Source of the DNA: Blumeriella jaapii
Taxonomy: Eukaryota > Ascomycota > Leotiomycetes > Helotiales > Drepanopezizaceae
Assembly: GCA_009599575.1 (NCBI GenBank)
Contig: VWND01000010.1
Coordinates: 950,501 to 1,014,500, forward strand
DNA length: 64,000 nucleotides
Direction: 5' to 3'
A model generated the notes under the pieces. The model did no database searches. It was given only the letters and a program-made list of their open reading frames with translations, and was not told the DNA's origin. The position numbers and the translations under genes were made by a program. The first letter of the stretch is position 1; each line of letters begins with the position of its first letter. Below are positions 33,881 through 45,461 of this stretch, in pieces.

Positions 33881-35727
33881 ATGGACGCCGCCTCTCTCAT
33901 CGCCAAGGCGCGCAAGATGCGAGACGACTCCATTGCGGAAATCACGCCTCCGCTGGCGCCGCTCCCGGAGCCGCTCCCGAAGAACGTGATGAATGTCTAC
34001 AAAGACGTGTTGAGCGAGGAGGAGATCAAGATCACGTCGTACGACGCGCCCGAGCTGCTGCAAGCCATCAGGGAAAAGGCGTTCTCGTGCGAGGCCGTCA
34101 CAGAGCGTTCCTGCGGCGGGCGGCCCTGGCGCAGAAATTGGTAGCAGAGCCCATCTCAGCCCCAGCCGTGAGCTGGCTGTATGTATCCTTTGATCTCGGG
34201 ATATGCGTCCTGACGATCGTATAGACGAACTGCATCACGGAACTTTTGCCCGCTCGAGCAATCGCGCGCGCCAAGTATCTGGACTCTCTGCCGACGCCCC
34301 TCGGCCCGCTCCACGGGCTGCCCATCTCCATCAAGGAGCACCACGGGATGCGCGACTGCGAGACGAACGGCAGCTACGTGGCCTGGATCGCGGAGCCGCG
34401 GACGGGCAACGTGTCCGTCAACGACGTGTTGTTCGAAGCTGGCTGCGTCTTCTACGCCCGGACGACGCAGCCGCAGGCCATCATGCACCTGGAGACGAGC
34501 ACCAACATCTACGGCACCACGACGAACCCGTGGAACACGGATTTGACCTCCGGTGGTAGCTCCGGCGGCGAGAGCGCCCTCGTCGCGTGTCGAGGCAGTG
34601 TCCTCGGCATGGGAGGCGACATTGGGGGCTCAGTGCGTGCCCAGCCGCCAACTGCGGCATCTATGGCTTCAAGCCCACCCCAGGCCGGATGGGCCGGATG
34701 GGCTCTCACGCCGCGGTGGCCGGCCAGGAAGGCATCATTTCGACGGAAGGACCTCTCGCCACGTCGCGGGCCGGTCTCGAGCTCCTGATGTCGACGTACC
34801 TCTCCTACGAGCCATGGGTCCGCGAAACGGGGATGGTGCCGCTCCCGTGGCGGCCCGTCACTCTCCCGCCCAAGCTGAAGATTGCCATCATGTGGGACGA
34901 TGGGGTCGTGAGGCCGCACCCGCCCATCACGCGCGCGCTGACGGAGGTGAAGGCGAAGCTGGAGGCGGCAGGCATGGAAGTCGTGGACTGGAAGCCCGAG
35001 GGCCACGACGAGTGCTGGAACCTCACGCAAGCGCTGTACTACGAAGACGGCGGCAAGTTTGTCAAGGACCTCATTGCGCGCGGAGGCGAGCCCCTGCTGC
35101 CCTTGACCGATTGGCTGATCAACAACAACGAGAACGTCAAGTATCGGACGGTGGAAGAAGTCTGGGATGTAAGTTCCCAGTCTCCCTCATTCCTATTCAC
35201 CCTGAAAACCCCATCGCCTCTCCTACGCTACCCCTCGCTTCTCTTTCACAATAATTACAAAGAGAGAAAGAAAGACAATGGACTAACGCGAATCCCCTCC
35301 GCCCCCCACCCAGCTCAAAGCCCGCCGCAACACCTACCGCAATCTCTACAACGCCCTCTGGCTCTCAACCGGCGGCACCTCCAGCTCCTCCTCCAGCTCC
35401 CGTCCCATCGACGCAATCCTCAGTCCCGCCGGGCCCGGCTCCGCGCCGCCCCACGGTCACGCCAAGTACTGGTCCTACACGTCGCAGTGGAACCTGCTCG
35501 AATACCCGGGCGTGGCCTTCCCCGTGACCTCCGTGGATCCCGTCCTGGACGTCGAGGAGACGAGCTACGTGCCGCGCAACGAGCAAGACCGCTACAATTG
35601 GCAGCTGTACAACCGGGAGAGGTACGTCGGCGCGCCGGTCAGCCTGCAGCTTGTGACGCGGAGGTGGGAGGACGAGAAGTGCTTGCGGGTCTTGGGGGAA
35701 GTCGAGAGGGCGATGGGGAGGGCGTAG
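33881..35727 (+). CDS. Amidase signature family protein (acetamidase-like) with two frameshifts
   Basis: Exons are 33881..34140, 34225..35168 and 35314..35727, with standard splice signals. Amidase-signature enzymes hydrolyse amides with a Ser-cisSer-Lys triad. Here the lysine is in ISIKEHHGMRD, the Gly/Ser-rich loop is TSGGSSGGESALVA, and the nucleophile region is GGDIGGSVR. PLHGLPISIKEHHG and the C-terminal YTSQWNLLEYPGVAFPVT are family landmarks. The reading frame breaks twice. After EAVT near 34101-34104 one base appears missing, and the downstream AFLRRAALAQKL is in another frame. Just after GGSVR near 34640 a C appears missing before the ANCGIYGFKPTPGR frame. Outside these points there are no stops, and counts imply about 540 codons. 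This is either a young pseudogene or two sequence errors. Confidence 0.85.
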
Positions 35728-36624
35728 GTAGTTGTGAGATGGTGCTTTCTGCTTCGTGCTCTGTGGATTGGCAGGTACCTCAAGACAACCTCTTTAGTAG
35801 CCGAGCTTTCATCTCATCTCATCATACCTACAGTACAGGTACTCACTCACTCAATCACTTTCAACACCCACCTTCAGCCCAACTCCCACCCACCCCCGAA
35901 ACTCCAAAGAGAAAAGAAAAAGCACAACCAATCTACAATGCAACACCACACTACAACCTCCCTCCCCCCCTCCCCAAAAAACCAGAACCCCCCTACAAGA
36001 AAAGACCCGCAGCGCCCCCCTCCCGGAGTGCAACTTCAGTGCGAGAAATCAAATCCTCCCCCCTCCCCCCCCAAACAGCGTCAGCGAATGGATCTCCGGT
36101 ATCCCACCTACCCACCTACCTACAGTATCTACCCATCATTTACCACTCCTACTCTCAACAATCGTGTCCTTGATCAGCGTGGTAGTCGATCCTTTTTTTC
36201 TCTCGCGCCGTCCTTTGCTTGGCTGATGGAGAAATGATAGCCTCAGAATAGGTAGGTAGGTAGGTAGGTAGGTAGGTTGTAGGTAGGAAGGGAGGTAGGG
36301 AGGTAAGGTAAGGTACCTAGCCAATCAAGGGGCGTGGCGTTCACTGTGTGGGTGGAAGATTTTTGGGTTTTGGTATTTGGTAAGCAATTCGAAAAATGAT
36401 CTCTGAATAGAAGGAAAGAGATAGGTGCAAAACGCTTTTTGCCTTACACATGGAAAATTGGCACTCTTGAAATTGGACTTTGAAAGCGAAAGGGTTTCCT
36501 ATACCTAGCTGTCACTGTCATCGTATTTACCTAGGCGTAGGTAGTCTTTCTACTACCAATATCAGCCGATCTATCAGCCACGCCCACACTCACGCACCAT
36601 TCCCAATCTTCTCCTTCCCATCCC
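35728..36624. other. Intergenic, low complexity
   Basis: About 0.9 kb between convergent genes. A- and C-rich simple sequence lies at 35.9-36.1 kb and a TAGG array at 36.25 kb. No gene is supported. Confidence 0.5.
36249..36277. repeat. TAGG tetranucleotide repeat
   Basis: Seven TAGG units, followed by imperfect GTAGG units to about 36315. Confidence 0.9.
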
Positions 36625-37671
36625 TCAACACCATCGTCTCCCCACCCCCATCCCCCTTAGCAATCTCTCCCCCTCTCCATCATCCTTTCCCTTTCCCTTC
36701 CCCTCTCCCTTCTCACCACTGCCTTTCTCCTCCCCCTCCCCCTTCCCCTCACCATCTCTCTTCGCCTTCTTCTTCTCCTCTTTGCCCCTCTCCTGCTCCT
36801 CCGCAATCTCCCTCTTCCGCTTCCGAATCGCCTCCGCTGGGCTATCGGCAATGAGCTCGCTCTCGCCTTGCATTCCCGCCCACTTCGGCATGCCATCCGG
36901 GATGTCCACCACGCGGTTGGCGTAGAACATGTGGCACCTATTGCATCCATTTCCTCTAATCAGCACTCTTCTCCTCTTACCTCTATTCCTCCTTCACACC
37001 AAGAACCCCTTTCCCAGCATTCGAACCTTCATTTTTCACATCCAGATATCCGCCCCTCACACATCCAGACCAGCGGGAAACGATGGAAAAACAAATAAGA
37101 AAGACTCACTCAACAGCAAACTTCTCCCTCTGCCTCGTCCCCTCCTCCCCCTCCTTCCACGCGATCAAGCCTGGGAACAGCAAGATCATCTTGCGGCCCT
37201 CGTCCATGATCAGGCTGCCGCAATACACGCAGCTCACTTTGCACGGAAGCTTATGCTTCGTCGTCTTCTCCCCGCTCTCGTACCACTTCAGGTCGTGATG
37301 GCCCCGTAGGAAATTGATGTCCTCCTTGTTGAAGATGGCCGCGTGTTGGAAGGGAGCTCCTATCCATCACGTCAGCCATTGGCCCTCTCACACAGTCCAC
37401 GGCACGTCGGAGAAGAGAAAAACGAACCGTGGATCCGCTGACACGTCGAGCAGTGGCAGAACTTCGCCTTCAGAGGCCGGTCCCGACTCAACTGGTAGCG
37501 CACCTTGCCGCAGTGGCAGCCGCCTTCGAGCACGGCCTTGAAGTGGCCATTGTCGTGGATCTTGTACGGCGCCCTAAACTTCCAGTCGTTGTGCTCGCCG
37601 TCGATGTCGTGCGCGGCGTGGCCGTTGGATTTGGCGTCTTGCTTGTCCTGCTGGGTGGGACCGGGGGACAT
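36625..37671 (-). CDS. GFA/CENP-V family zinc-binding protein with charged C-terminal tail
   Basis: CDS is complement(join(36625..36937,37110..37359,37428..37671)), 268 residues. The zinc-binding core shows GGCHCGKVRYQL, FCHCSTCQRIHGAPFQHAAIF and CKVSCVYCGSLIMDEGRKMI. The core is normally followed by the substrate-pocket segment; here that is FPGLI, then CHMFYANRVVDIPDGMPKW. The last 60-70 residues form a Lys/Glu/Gly-rich tail (many GEGKGEG units) drawn from a purine-rich repeat; this tail is unusual for the family. The start at 37671 is chosen as MSPGPTQQD. The frame stays open upstream to about 37953 with further Met codons, and a longer N-terminus with a basic, possibly mitochondrial-type leader (RIRSIPRFHATSAT) cannot be excluded. 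The reaction is unknown. Confidence 0.88.
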
Positions 37672-38092
37672 GGTTGCGGATGTGGCGTGAAAGCGGGGAA
37701 TCGACCTGATTCTGATCTGGGAACGAGGAATCGGAAGCGCAGACGGGAGCTTGACCACGTTCTGGGAATGGACGTTGCGCGGCGAGCACGAAGGGTGAGA
37801 TTGGGTATGCAGAATGAGACGCGAGAGGTTGAGCTTCTCACATTCGCAGTCGTCGACAGCGGTGTCTTCTTGCCAGGAGCAGGAAGTAGTGACGTTGACA
37901 TTTCGATGCAACGCCGCTAGGGCGCCGTCAGCTGTGAGGCCAGCCCCGAGCACGCTAAGGCCGCGCCATCACGTGCGATGTGTCCGGGCCGACTCGACAC
38001 TGGCGTAGGGCGGATGGAGGACTCTCGCTGCATTGGCTGCCCCGGCCCAGTGCCGGCCGAGTCCAGACGCGACCCCGACCCCGACCCCAAGC
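37672..38092. other. Short intergenic gap
   Basis: It separates the GFA-family gene start from the 3' end of the inositol phosphatase gene on the same strand. The left 280 bp could be coding if the GFA protein uses an upstream start. Confidence 0.45.
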
Positions 38093-41000
38093 TCATCGAC
38101 CGTTCCTTTCCCTCTCCCTCTGCGCGGCCTTCTCCGCCTTCTCTTTCTCGACTTTCTCGAGATGCACAATCATCTTCTGGGACGTGACTTCATCAAAGCC
38201 AAGAATGTTGATGAGATAGTGTTGTCTGGTCTTCGGTCAGTGCTGCCCAACTTCTCCTGTACCCCAGCAAAGAGCGAGAGCACATACCTGGCCTCGCGAA
38301 TCAGACGCTGTCTCCTGTCAACCCGATCGTGTAAGCATTCCACCCATTTGGCCTTGCGCGTCTCCGGCGAAATCGATCTAAACCTGATTTCGAACTCCGA
38401 AATCACAGGTCGGTGATCCGAAAGGTGAAGCTCCTCTCGTCGGTAGCTGAGCTGCTTGATGAGATCACCGCCTCGGTACAAGATTCGATCACACCACGCC
38501 GGTACACGTCTCTTCTCGCTGGAGTCGTAGGTATCTGTACCGACATCGTATTTGTAGGTGGGCGCAAACGTGATGGAGCCCTCGCGGAGCGCTCGCATCT
38601 TATGCCATGGCTGTCTCCGTCTCGTCATAAGTAGCTGATCTCGGGTGAGAAGCTTGGCGAGGTCACCCTTCTTTAAGAGGCTGACAACACCCTGCGTGCT
38701 CATAGTATCGATCCGGTAATTAAGGTCCCCGTTGAGAACGCAAATCTCGTGGTCGAGGACCATACGCCCATCTCCACCTTCTACATAAACACCCTCTACA
38801 AGATCGTCGGGGCGCCTGACACCTACAGTACCATCTGGGCGGGCAACAGGCTCATCTACAGATCGCAGAAGACTGCTGTCAAAGATGGCAGTCAGATCGT
38901 TCGTGCGATCTTTGGACTGAGATTGACCGGCCGCAAGATGGCAATTAACAAAACATATTGACGTGTTATCAAGAGCGAAGCGAACAATCAGGGCACCCTG
39001 TCGAAAGTCAGCAATGGCAATGACCAAAGGCAATTACTTCGAGACAATGATGTACCTTGTTCCCATGATGACCACCCAACCCCCGCTTGAGCTGAGCGTG
39101 GTCGAGAGAACTGATTCTGGGGCGCAATGATGCCTTCACAAGTATGAGAGTGTAAAGGCCAACAAGCTTGGAAATCTGAAGCGGGTGGTAGACTTCTCCC
39201 GTCTCATCCATACATGCTTGCAGAAATCTGGTCCAATCGCGGTATGCACTGCTCATGTGCTCATGCTCCGTAACCGGGTCTACCTTCTTTTTGGAAGATT
39301 TGAAAATTGTTTCTGATAGGTGTAAGCAACTAGTAAATTTTGGGGTGTGATGAAATCATACTGGTCATGATCTTTTTGTCCTCGAGATCAACCAATTCCT
39401 GGAAGCCAAAAACTACCATGTCCGGAACATCACTTTTCCTGATCAGGTCCTGGAAGAAATTCGCGTCTTGGCCGTGTATCGGTTTCTTCAGCCACGAGGG
39501 CGACGACGCACCGGCATTCCAACTCATGACTAGAGCCCTGATGGGTGTCAACTCTGAGATCTTAGCCTCTTGAGACCGCATGCGGGTTTCTGCAGACCGT
39601 TAGCAATCGCCCGTCTTGGAGACGGGTTTAGACGAACCTATCCAATCATCTTCCAACAGGCCATCCCACACTTGGATAATGTTGTCCTGCCCCAGCGAAA
39701 CTACTTGTGCACGAGCTGCCGTCCAACAGCTGCTCTGATCTGCAATCATATTTACGACCTGGGAGCTATGGCCTGGCCAATTTTTCTTTACCTTCCATAG
39801 GGACGGTTTGGTATCGTAGACGTAGATATCCCCTGTGCTGAAACCAGCCCATAAATACCCACAAGCACCGGACAAAGCAGTGATTTTGTAAGGGCTAATG
39901 GCCAAAACGCCCAAACATGCATAATCAAGACGGGAGTAGATGCTGATCTTTCCATCTGTGTGCCCAAAGAACACTTTATCAGATAAGGGACCGAGTGTAG
40001 CACCGGATGTGATCTCGCCAGCAACCGATTGATTGAGAGTACCTTGCAGCACCATCCACTGGCTGGAGTTATCAGTTGTCGGCGCGTAGACTCGTATATC
40101 TTTCCCGCTTGCGACCCACAATTCGTCGACAACTACCATGGAGAAAGTGTGTCCTTTTTGTATGCGGAAAGTTTTGGATGGACCTTCTAAAAGGTTCGGG
40201 GCCCCGGTGCTGTCTGGTCCCCACAAGTGTAAGCACCCGCCGTCATCGAGTGTCCACATCTCGTTGAGATGCCTGTAAATTCTGACAACGTCTCGGCGAG
40301 TATGGGCATTCCTAGTGGTCACCACTGCTTGTGTACGAAGATCGACTTCAAGAATATCACCGGTATTGTTGCCGAGCCAGAGCTGAGTTCCCTCGTCTTC
40401 CACATCGGCCGTAGGCTTAAATGAAACAGAGACAATCCTCACACCTTCGGTATGGGCTAGGCTTAGTAACATCCCGCCATCAACCAAACTCCAGACTCGC
40501 GTGAAGGTTCCCGTAGTGCAAACAAACTCGCCATGAATGTCAATAATACGTGCGTCGTATTTGATTGGAAGTTCTCTCACCCCCCTTGCTAAACGGGGCT
40601 CTCGTCTATTTGAGTGTGAGAGATCCGGGTATTCTCCAGGCTCGGTTTCTTTGACATGTTGACTCGCGGAAGCAGTATCAAGTGACTGGCGAGGATCCAC
40701 ATTAGTAAGCGGCGACCGCAGCTCAACTGGCGCTCTATCGGATGTCGGATTGACAGTCATTGACCGTCCGTGCCGCGGATGGTTCTGCAATTGCTGAGCC
40801 TGGATTTGTTTCGTAGGTGTAGAAGATACCCGCTTAGGCGGAGTAGAATGCAGTGGCCCCTCTTCGGGTATAGGCCTTGAGGTCGTTATTGTCGGAGGCC
40901 GAGGTCTATCTATCGAAGGCCGCGGAGGAGGAGGTGGCATCACATCTCGAAAGCTACGAGCTTTCGTGGATTCAGGAACGGCTTGAGGTCTAGTTGGTAA

Positions 41001-42058
41001 CGCTGGTCTCTGCTCCCCTGTGAGCTGGGGAGATAACAAGACTCTGTTCAGTCCATAAGTTTCCTGATGGCTCCTTCTCCTCACAATAGAGTGATGCGTA
41101 GGAGGAGGATCAAAAAATTTAGAAGTCGATTGCGTGGATTCAGCGGCATTTTGAAGCCCACCAGTGTTCCAATACCTCGCATGCGAGGAATCCGGCGCGG
41201 GGATTTCAGGACTACTAGCACTGCTTGGAGGGGTGCTGAATGGAGATGACTGGTCTATAAGTTGCGACCCTGGTTCTAAGGTCGTAGCTTCGGTCCGAGC
41301 TGACAGAGATACTGGTTTGCTCTTGATCTTAGGCTTGTCTGCTCGATTCACCGGAGGTGCTTTTGAAGCTGTGGATGCTTCACGGACTTCCTTAAATTCT
41401 CTTCTGAACTCTGCTGATCTTCGAGGTGGGGGCGGTGACAACGGCCGAGGAGAACCGATTTTGGGAGAGTTCCCTGGCTCGGTTTGGGGTGTATTAGGTC
41501 TACTGGGTAGCTTGAAGTGCCTGGAAATTTGGTTTCCGCTTCCCAGAGGAGACAGAGGAGACTCGGTTGAGAGATATGCCAGAGCATTGGGAAGTACTGA
41601 GTTGCTTGCCTTCGCTGGGGACAGCGGTGGTTGGATCGTGACTGCTGGTGTTATAGAAGATAGAGGACGTGGCCGGACGATCCTCGCGGGGGAGGTCGAC
41701 ATACTCGCAGAAGCTGTTCGAGGGTGTGGTAATTCACTGGATGCTGCATCCATTTCCCTTCCCCTGGTTGCCCGCAGGACGTCCTCAAATCCAGCATCGT
41801 CCGGCTGAGCAGAACCAGGTCTGCTGATACTCCTTGAGCCATAAACCACACTATTTCCAGTGGGCTGAGGTGAGATGGGCTTGGATCCTGCCAGGGGTGG
41901 TGGTGGCTTCGGTTTGGGCTTTGCCATCTGTTCGAAATGGGAGCGCAGAGATGAGACTGGCTTCTGTTGCACACAATTAGTATGCTACAGACTGATTGAC
42001 CCGGAGCCTTTCTACGAACGATTGAAGAGCCATCGAGGCTCTCTGGGGGTTCCTCCAT
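38093..42058 (-). CDS. WD40-like plus inositol polyphosphate 5-phosphatase (INPP5 type)
   Basis: CDS is complement(join(38093..38225,38288..38997,39056..39312,39362..39589,39638..41963,42020..42058)), 1230 residues. The N-terminal 450 residues are Ser/Pro-rich and probably disordered, opening with PVSSLRSHFEQM. A WD40-like propeller follows, about residues 480-785 (for example VCTTGTFTRVWSLVDGG, NNTGDILEVDLRTQAVVT, GQDNIIQVWDGLL). The catalytic domain covers about 800-1190: MSWNAGASSPSW, VFGFQELVDL, VNCHLAAGQ, LNGDLNYRID, RVPAWCDRILYRG and LHLSDHRPVISEFE, all 5-phosphatase motifs with Mg-binding and catalytic residues present. The enzyme removes the 5-phosphate of phosphoinositides or inositol phosphates. 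The 39-nt first exon is inferred from a GTTCGT donor and CAACAG acceptor. The propeller-phosphatase order resembles plant WD40 5PTases and is found in filamentous fungi. Confidence 0.93.
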
Positions 42059-42637
42059 GGTCGAACGTGGCTGATACCAAGAGGGGCTATTCCAGGTAGA
42101 TTCGCGACAGTCGCATGCCCATCTGGAAGGATCTTATTCGGATCACGGCATAGAAGTCTGGATAGATTGTCGCTTTTGTTGATCGTGTTTGACCATCAAG
42201 TACCATCCAAGTAGCCTCATGAAAGCGTGTTCGAGATGCTGACAGTCCGGGGTGATTCCTGAGCCCCTCGTCCTGGGTGTGATGGGGTGCACCGCAGCGT
42301 GAGGCAGAATTCATCACAGGAGTGACGAGAAGGATGGCAGTCACTGGTATCTTTGCGGACCCATAGGATTACTCGCGCACCGTATCCTCTTGGTTGTTGC
42401 GTTCAGCGCAAATGTCGAGCTCGAGTCTATTCTTGATGTTCAACCAACTTCCCGCCAGATTGGCCCTAGAGACGCCCGAGCCGGAGTTATACCGACGAGT
42501 TGCCATCAGATCAGACCATTCCAGAGAACCGACAGAACTTTCCCATTAATTTTTCCAGAACTTCAATCGAAGGTCATCTCACCCTCCAAAAATATCCCCT
42601 GAAGCTTGCCTTACTGGGGTCAAGTACAAAGTTCGAC
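42059..42637. other. Divergent spacer, 5-phosphatase / DUF4748-like gene
   Basis: 580 bp between divergent start codons, therefore a candidate bidirectional promoter. No further feature was recognised. Confidence 0.5.
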
Positions 42638-43154
42638 ATGAACACTGTAAGCAATCACTTGTTGCCCCTCCCAGCTGCTTGACTAACAGCCCCAGGTTAA
42701 ATCTTTCTGGTATGGGATTCACTCAACTCTACAAAGACACAGTTCTTGAGGCTAACTGTCTATCACAGGGTTGGATGGGGCTCTCTCTGCGTTGGTAAGC
42801 TGCCCTTATTGGGTCTCAATCAAGGATCAGAGCTGATGGGGAACAGCTGGTGGCGGCGCATACTATTTTGCAAAGAAATCCATCAACGCCGATCGTCAAG
42901 CCAAGTTCGACGCTGTTCAGAAGAAGCGCGTTGAGCAAGAGGCTCTCGAATACTCGGCAACGCATGCATCGAAGGCAGGATCTAATGGAGGACCACCGAG
43001 GGCAGATCACTCCGGCTCGCCCAGCTCAGAGGCAACATTAGACCCAGCAGCGACACGACACGCGCCCGATAGCGAGGGGCAGAGGGTCCGAGAGAAGAGC
43101 AAATACGAGACGAGCGAACCTTTCAGGGCCAAAAAGGGTGACAGATTTAGTTGA
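42638..43154 (+). CDS. Small single-span membrane protein, DUF4748-like
   Basis: CDS is join(42638..42646,42696..42709,42769..42794,42847..43154), 118 residues, split into exons of 9, 14, 26 and 308 nt, so easily missed by gene finders. Translation starts MNTVKSFWVGWGSLCVAGGG and continues AYYFAKKSINADRQAKFDAV. One hydrophobic segment (about residues 5-24) with the AGGGAYYFAK motif is followed by a charged helix and a polar tail ending KKGDRFS. This pattern matches a fungal family I know as DUF4748. Members are small, N-terminally anchored and of unknown function; a mitochondrial membrane location is plausible but not shown. All introns have GT..AG and a CTAAC-like branch site or CAG acceptors. 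Confidence 0.82.
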
Positions 43155-43676
43155 AGTGCCCAGTCAGGAATGTTCGCATGAAGCTAGGGAGGTTGGCATG
43201 AAAATGGAAGTCATGGGGAGCCTAGAGCATGGCTGGAGAAACATGGAAGGATATGATGTCCATCACACAGTGTATACACCAGATTACTCTTCTTACGGCG
43301 TTCAGGATCCGTAGTTTGGCAGCTTGTATCTGTGCGACAGGGTGGCACACGCGTACAAACCTTTTCGAGGGAAATTCGAATTTGAACGAGGAAATTTTCC
43401 TCCTCTTTCACACCACTACTCTCTATGATATTGAAACTTTAGCACTACGATTCAAGGCCGTCCGAAGACTCTAATGTCTTGTTGGTTTCAACTAGCGGCG
43501 AGGCTGAACCATTACGGTGGGACAAGTCAAAGCTTCAAAGCTCCATCCTGACCAGCTTTTCGAACCAACAACTAACATCATTTTCACCCCTTCACCCCTT
43601 CACACCTCCACCCCTCTAATTTCACCAATGACAATCATCGCGATCTAAAGAACGGAACCGTGATACTTATCCTAAG
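43155..43676. other. Intergenic, promoter of CID-domain gene
   Basis: 522 bp between two genes on the plus strand. CTTCACCCC-type repeats (43587-43615) precede the start codon. No gene is supported. Confidence 0.45.
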
Positions 43677-45461
43677 ATGTCATCTCATCAGGTCGCCATT
43701 GCAAAGGCCTCTTTTTCTGCGGGCCTCCTGCGACCAAATCCAACCTCTCTCTCGCGCGAAGACATTGCGCACTTTCACTCTCTATTAAACGCAGTCGTCG
43801 TGCAATGCTCGCCAAGAAACGTCCAGGTTTGATCATACACTCTTGCAGCTGCTTCAACGCGATGGCTAAATGGTCCCTGAGGGTAGAAATGCAAGCAATG
43901 GATCTTGGACAACATCGTCCAATCTGCGGCAAGATTCGCAGCAATGGGAAAATACTTGACGTCGTTGACGGCATCATTTTCCCAAACGGAGGGGCACACG
44001 GAGACGAAAAAGCGCGAACCTTCGACTAAGAGAAGACGTCTCCATGTGTTATATCTAGTCAACGATATGCTCTTCCATTCCAGGCACCGCTTGAACGACG
44101 CGTCGATGTGCGGAAAGATGCAACCTATTCTTGTGAGCCTATTTGGAAGCACAGCATCTTTCAAAGGTTGTCCGAAACATCAGCGGAAAATTGCAGATTT
44201 GCTCGAGATCTGGGAGGAAAAAGGCTACTACTCCAAGGACTATATTGAAAAGCTCCGCGAAACGGTCAAGAATGCATCTGAGGCCGGAGAACATGTCGAA
44301 GGAAGCACCGGAGGGAAGGAGCAAGGCCTTGCTACGAGGACGTCAAAATCTACACCCTATGTCATGCCGGCGATGCATGGTGACGCGTCTACTCCATGGT
44401 TCGATTTGCCAGCCGGAAATCTACTGCCACATATCGTCCCTAATTCTACGCGCCCAATCAACCCAGATATGATCAAGCCTCTCCGATTTGTGGCAGGCCC
44501 AGCAGAAGAAGGGTTAACTATCGCAGTGAAAGCGCTTCTCGATGATGTAGAGACTATCTTTGGAAGGCAGGCAGATCTAGACGAGAAACCTTTGTTAGAC
44601 ATCGATGAGCTAGGACAATCGGTAGTCGTGGATGAGATCACGGGAGAAGTGATCGAGGGAGAAGGATATTACGGATGGTCCCGGACCTTTTGCGAGAAAA
44701 TGAAGAGGAGAAAGATGGGACTAGATTTGCCCAGTCGGGAAGAGGATCGAAATCGGCGAAGCCAAAGCAGAAGCTCAAGTCCTAGTGTGAGAAAGAGGCG
44801 GTACAGTAACTCAGACAGCGGGTCAGATCGAGGAGACTACAGGCCTACACGACGACGACGACGCTCGTACAGCTCGTCCCGCTCACCGACACCGGCTGGC
44901 AAGCGCAACAGTCACTCCCGGTCAAGATCAAGAAGTCGATCCACTTCTCGCAACCTCCCGCCCGAGTCGAGATATCAACCACCCCCGCCTCCTCCGCGCG
45001 ATAACCTTCCATCACAATCTCCCATTCCGCCCATGCCACAACCACCTTTCCAGCAAGGCTTCAACCCCAATTACCCGCCACCGCCTCCGCCGATTCACAA
45101 CATGTCTTTCAACGGTCAACAGCAATTCGGACAGTGGCCCCCACCTCCACCGCCATCAACGAATATGAACTTCAACCCTTCACATCAGCAAATGGGCTCA
45201 TGGCCTGTTCCGCCCCCTCCTCCTGGTCCGCCTCCTGGAAATCCTCCCACGAACTATCAACAGCTAACGGACTTCCCGCAACAAAGCAATTACCAGCAAC
45301 CCAATTTCCAGCAAGGAGGTCACCAGCAACAGCAATACTCGCCCACCGGGCCGGGCGGCTGGCAGCAAGGCAATGGCACGGGTTACAACAACCATAACAA
45401 CAATGCATGGCACCCCAATCAACGCGGAGGACGAGGAGGGTACCGAGGACGAGGCTGGTAA
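43677..45461 (+). CDS. CID-domain RS/proline-rich protein (CHERP-like, splicing-associated)
   Basis: CDS is join(43677..43826,43887..45461), 574 residues. Residues about 10-150 form a CID (RNA polymerase II CTD-interacting) domain: LSREDIAHFHSLLNAVVVQC, KCKQWILDNIVQSAARFAAM and LHVLYLVNDMLFHSRH. A conserved following block (PINPDMIKPLRFVAGPAEEG) resembles CHERP/SR140-type U2 snRNP-associated factors. Then come an Arg/Ser region (RSQSRSSSPSVRKRRYS and more), long PPPPP-rich stretches and a GRGGYRGRGW tail suited to RNA binding. The intron acceptor is placed at GGGTAG|AAATGC because it gives the conserved KCKQW. Role inferred: nuclear, linking transcription and splicing. No SURP domain was seen N-terminal to the CID, unlike human CHERP. 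Confidence 0.85.

Noticed and set aside
41164..41808. 214-codon plus-strand frame
   Set aside because: Antisense to the disordered head of the 5-phosphatase gene; no domain.
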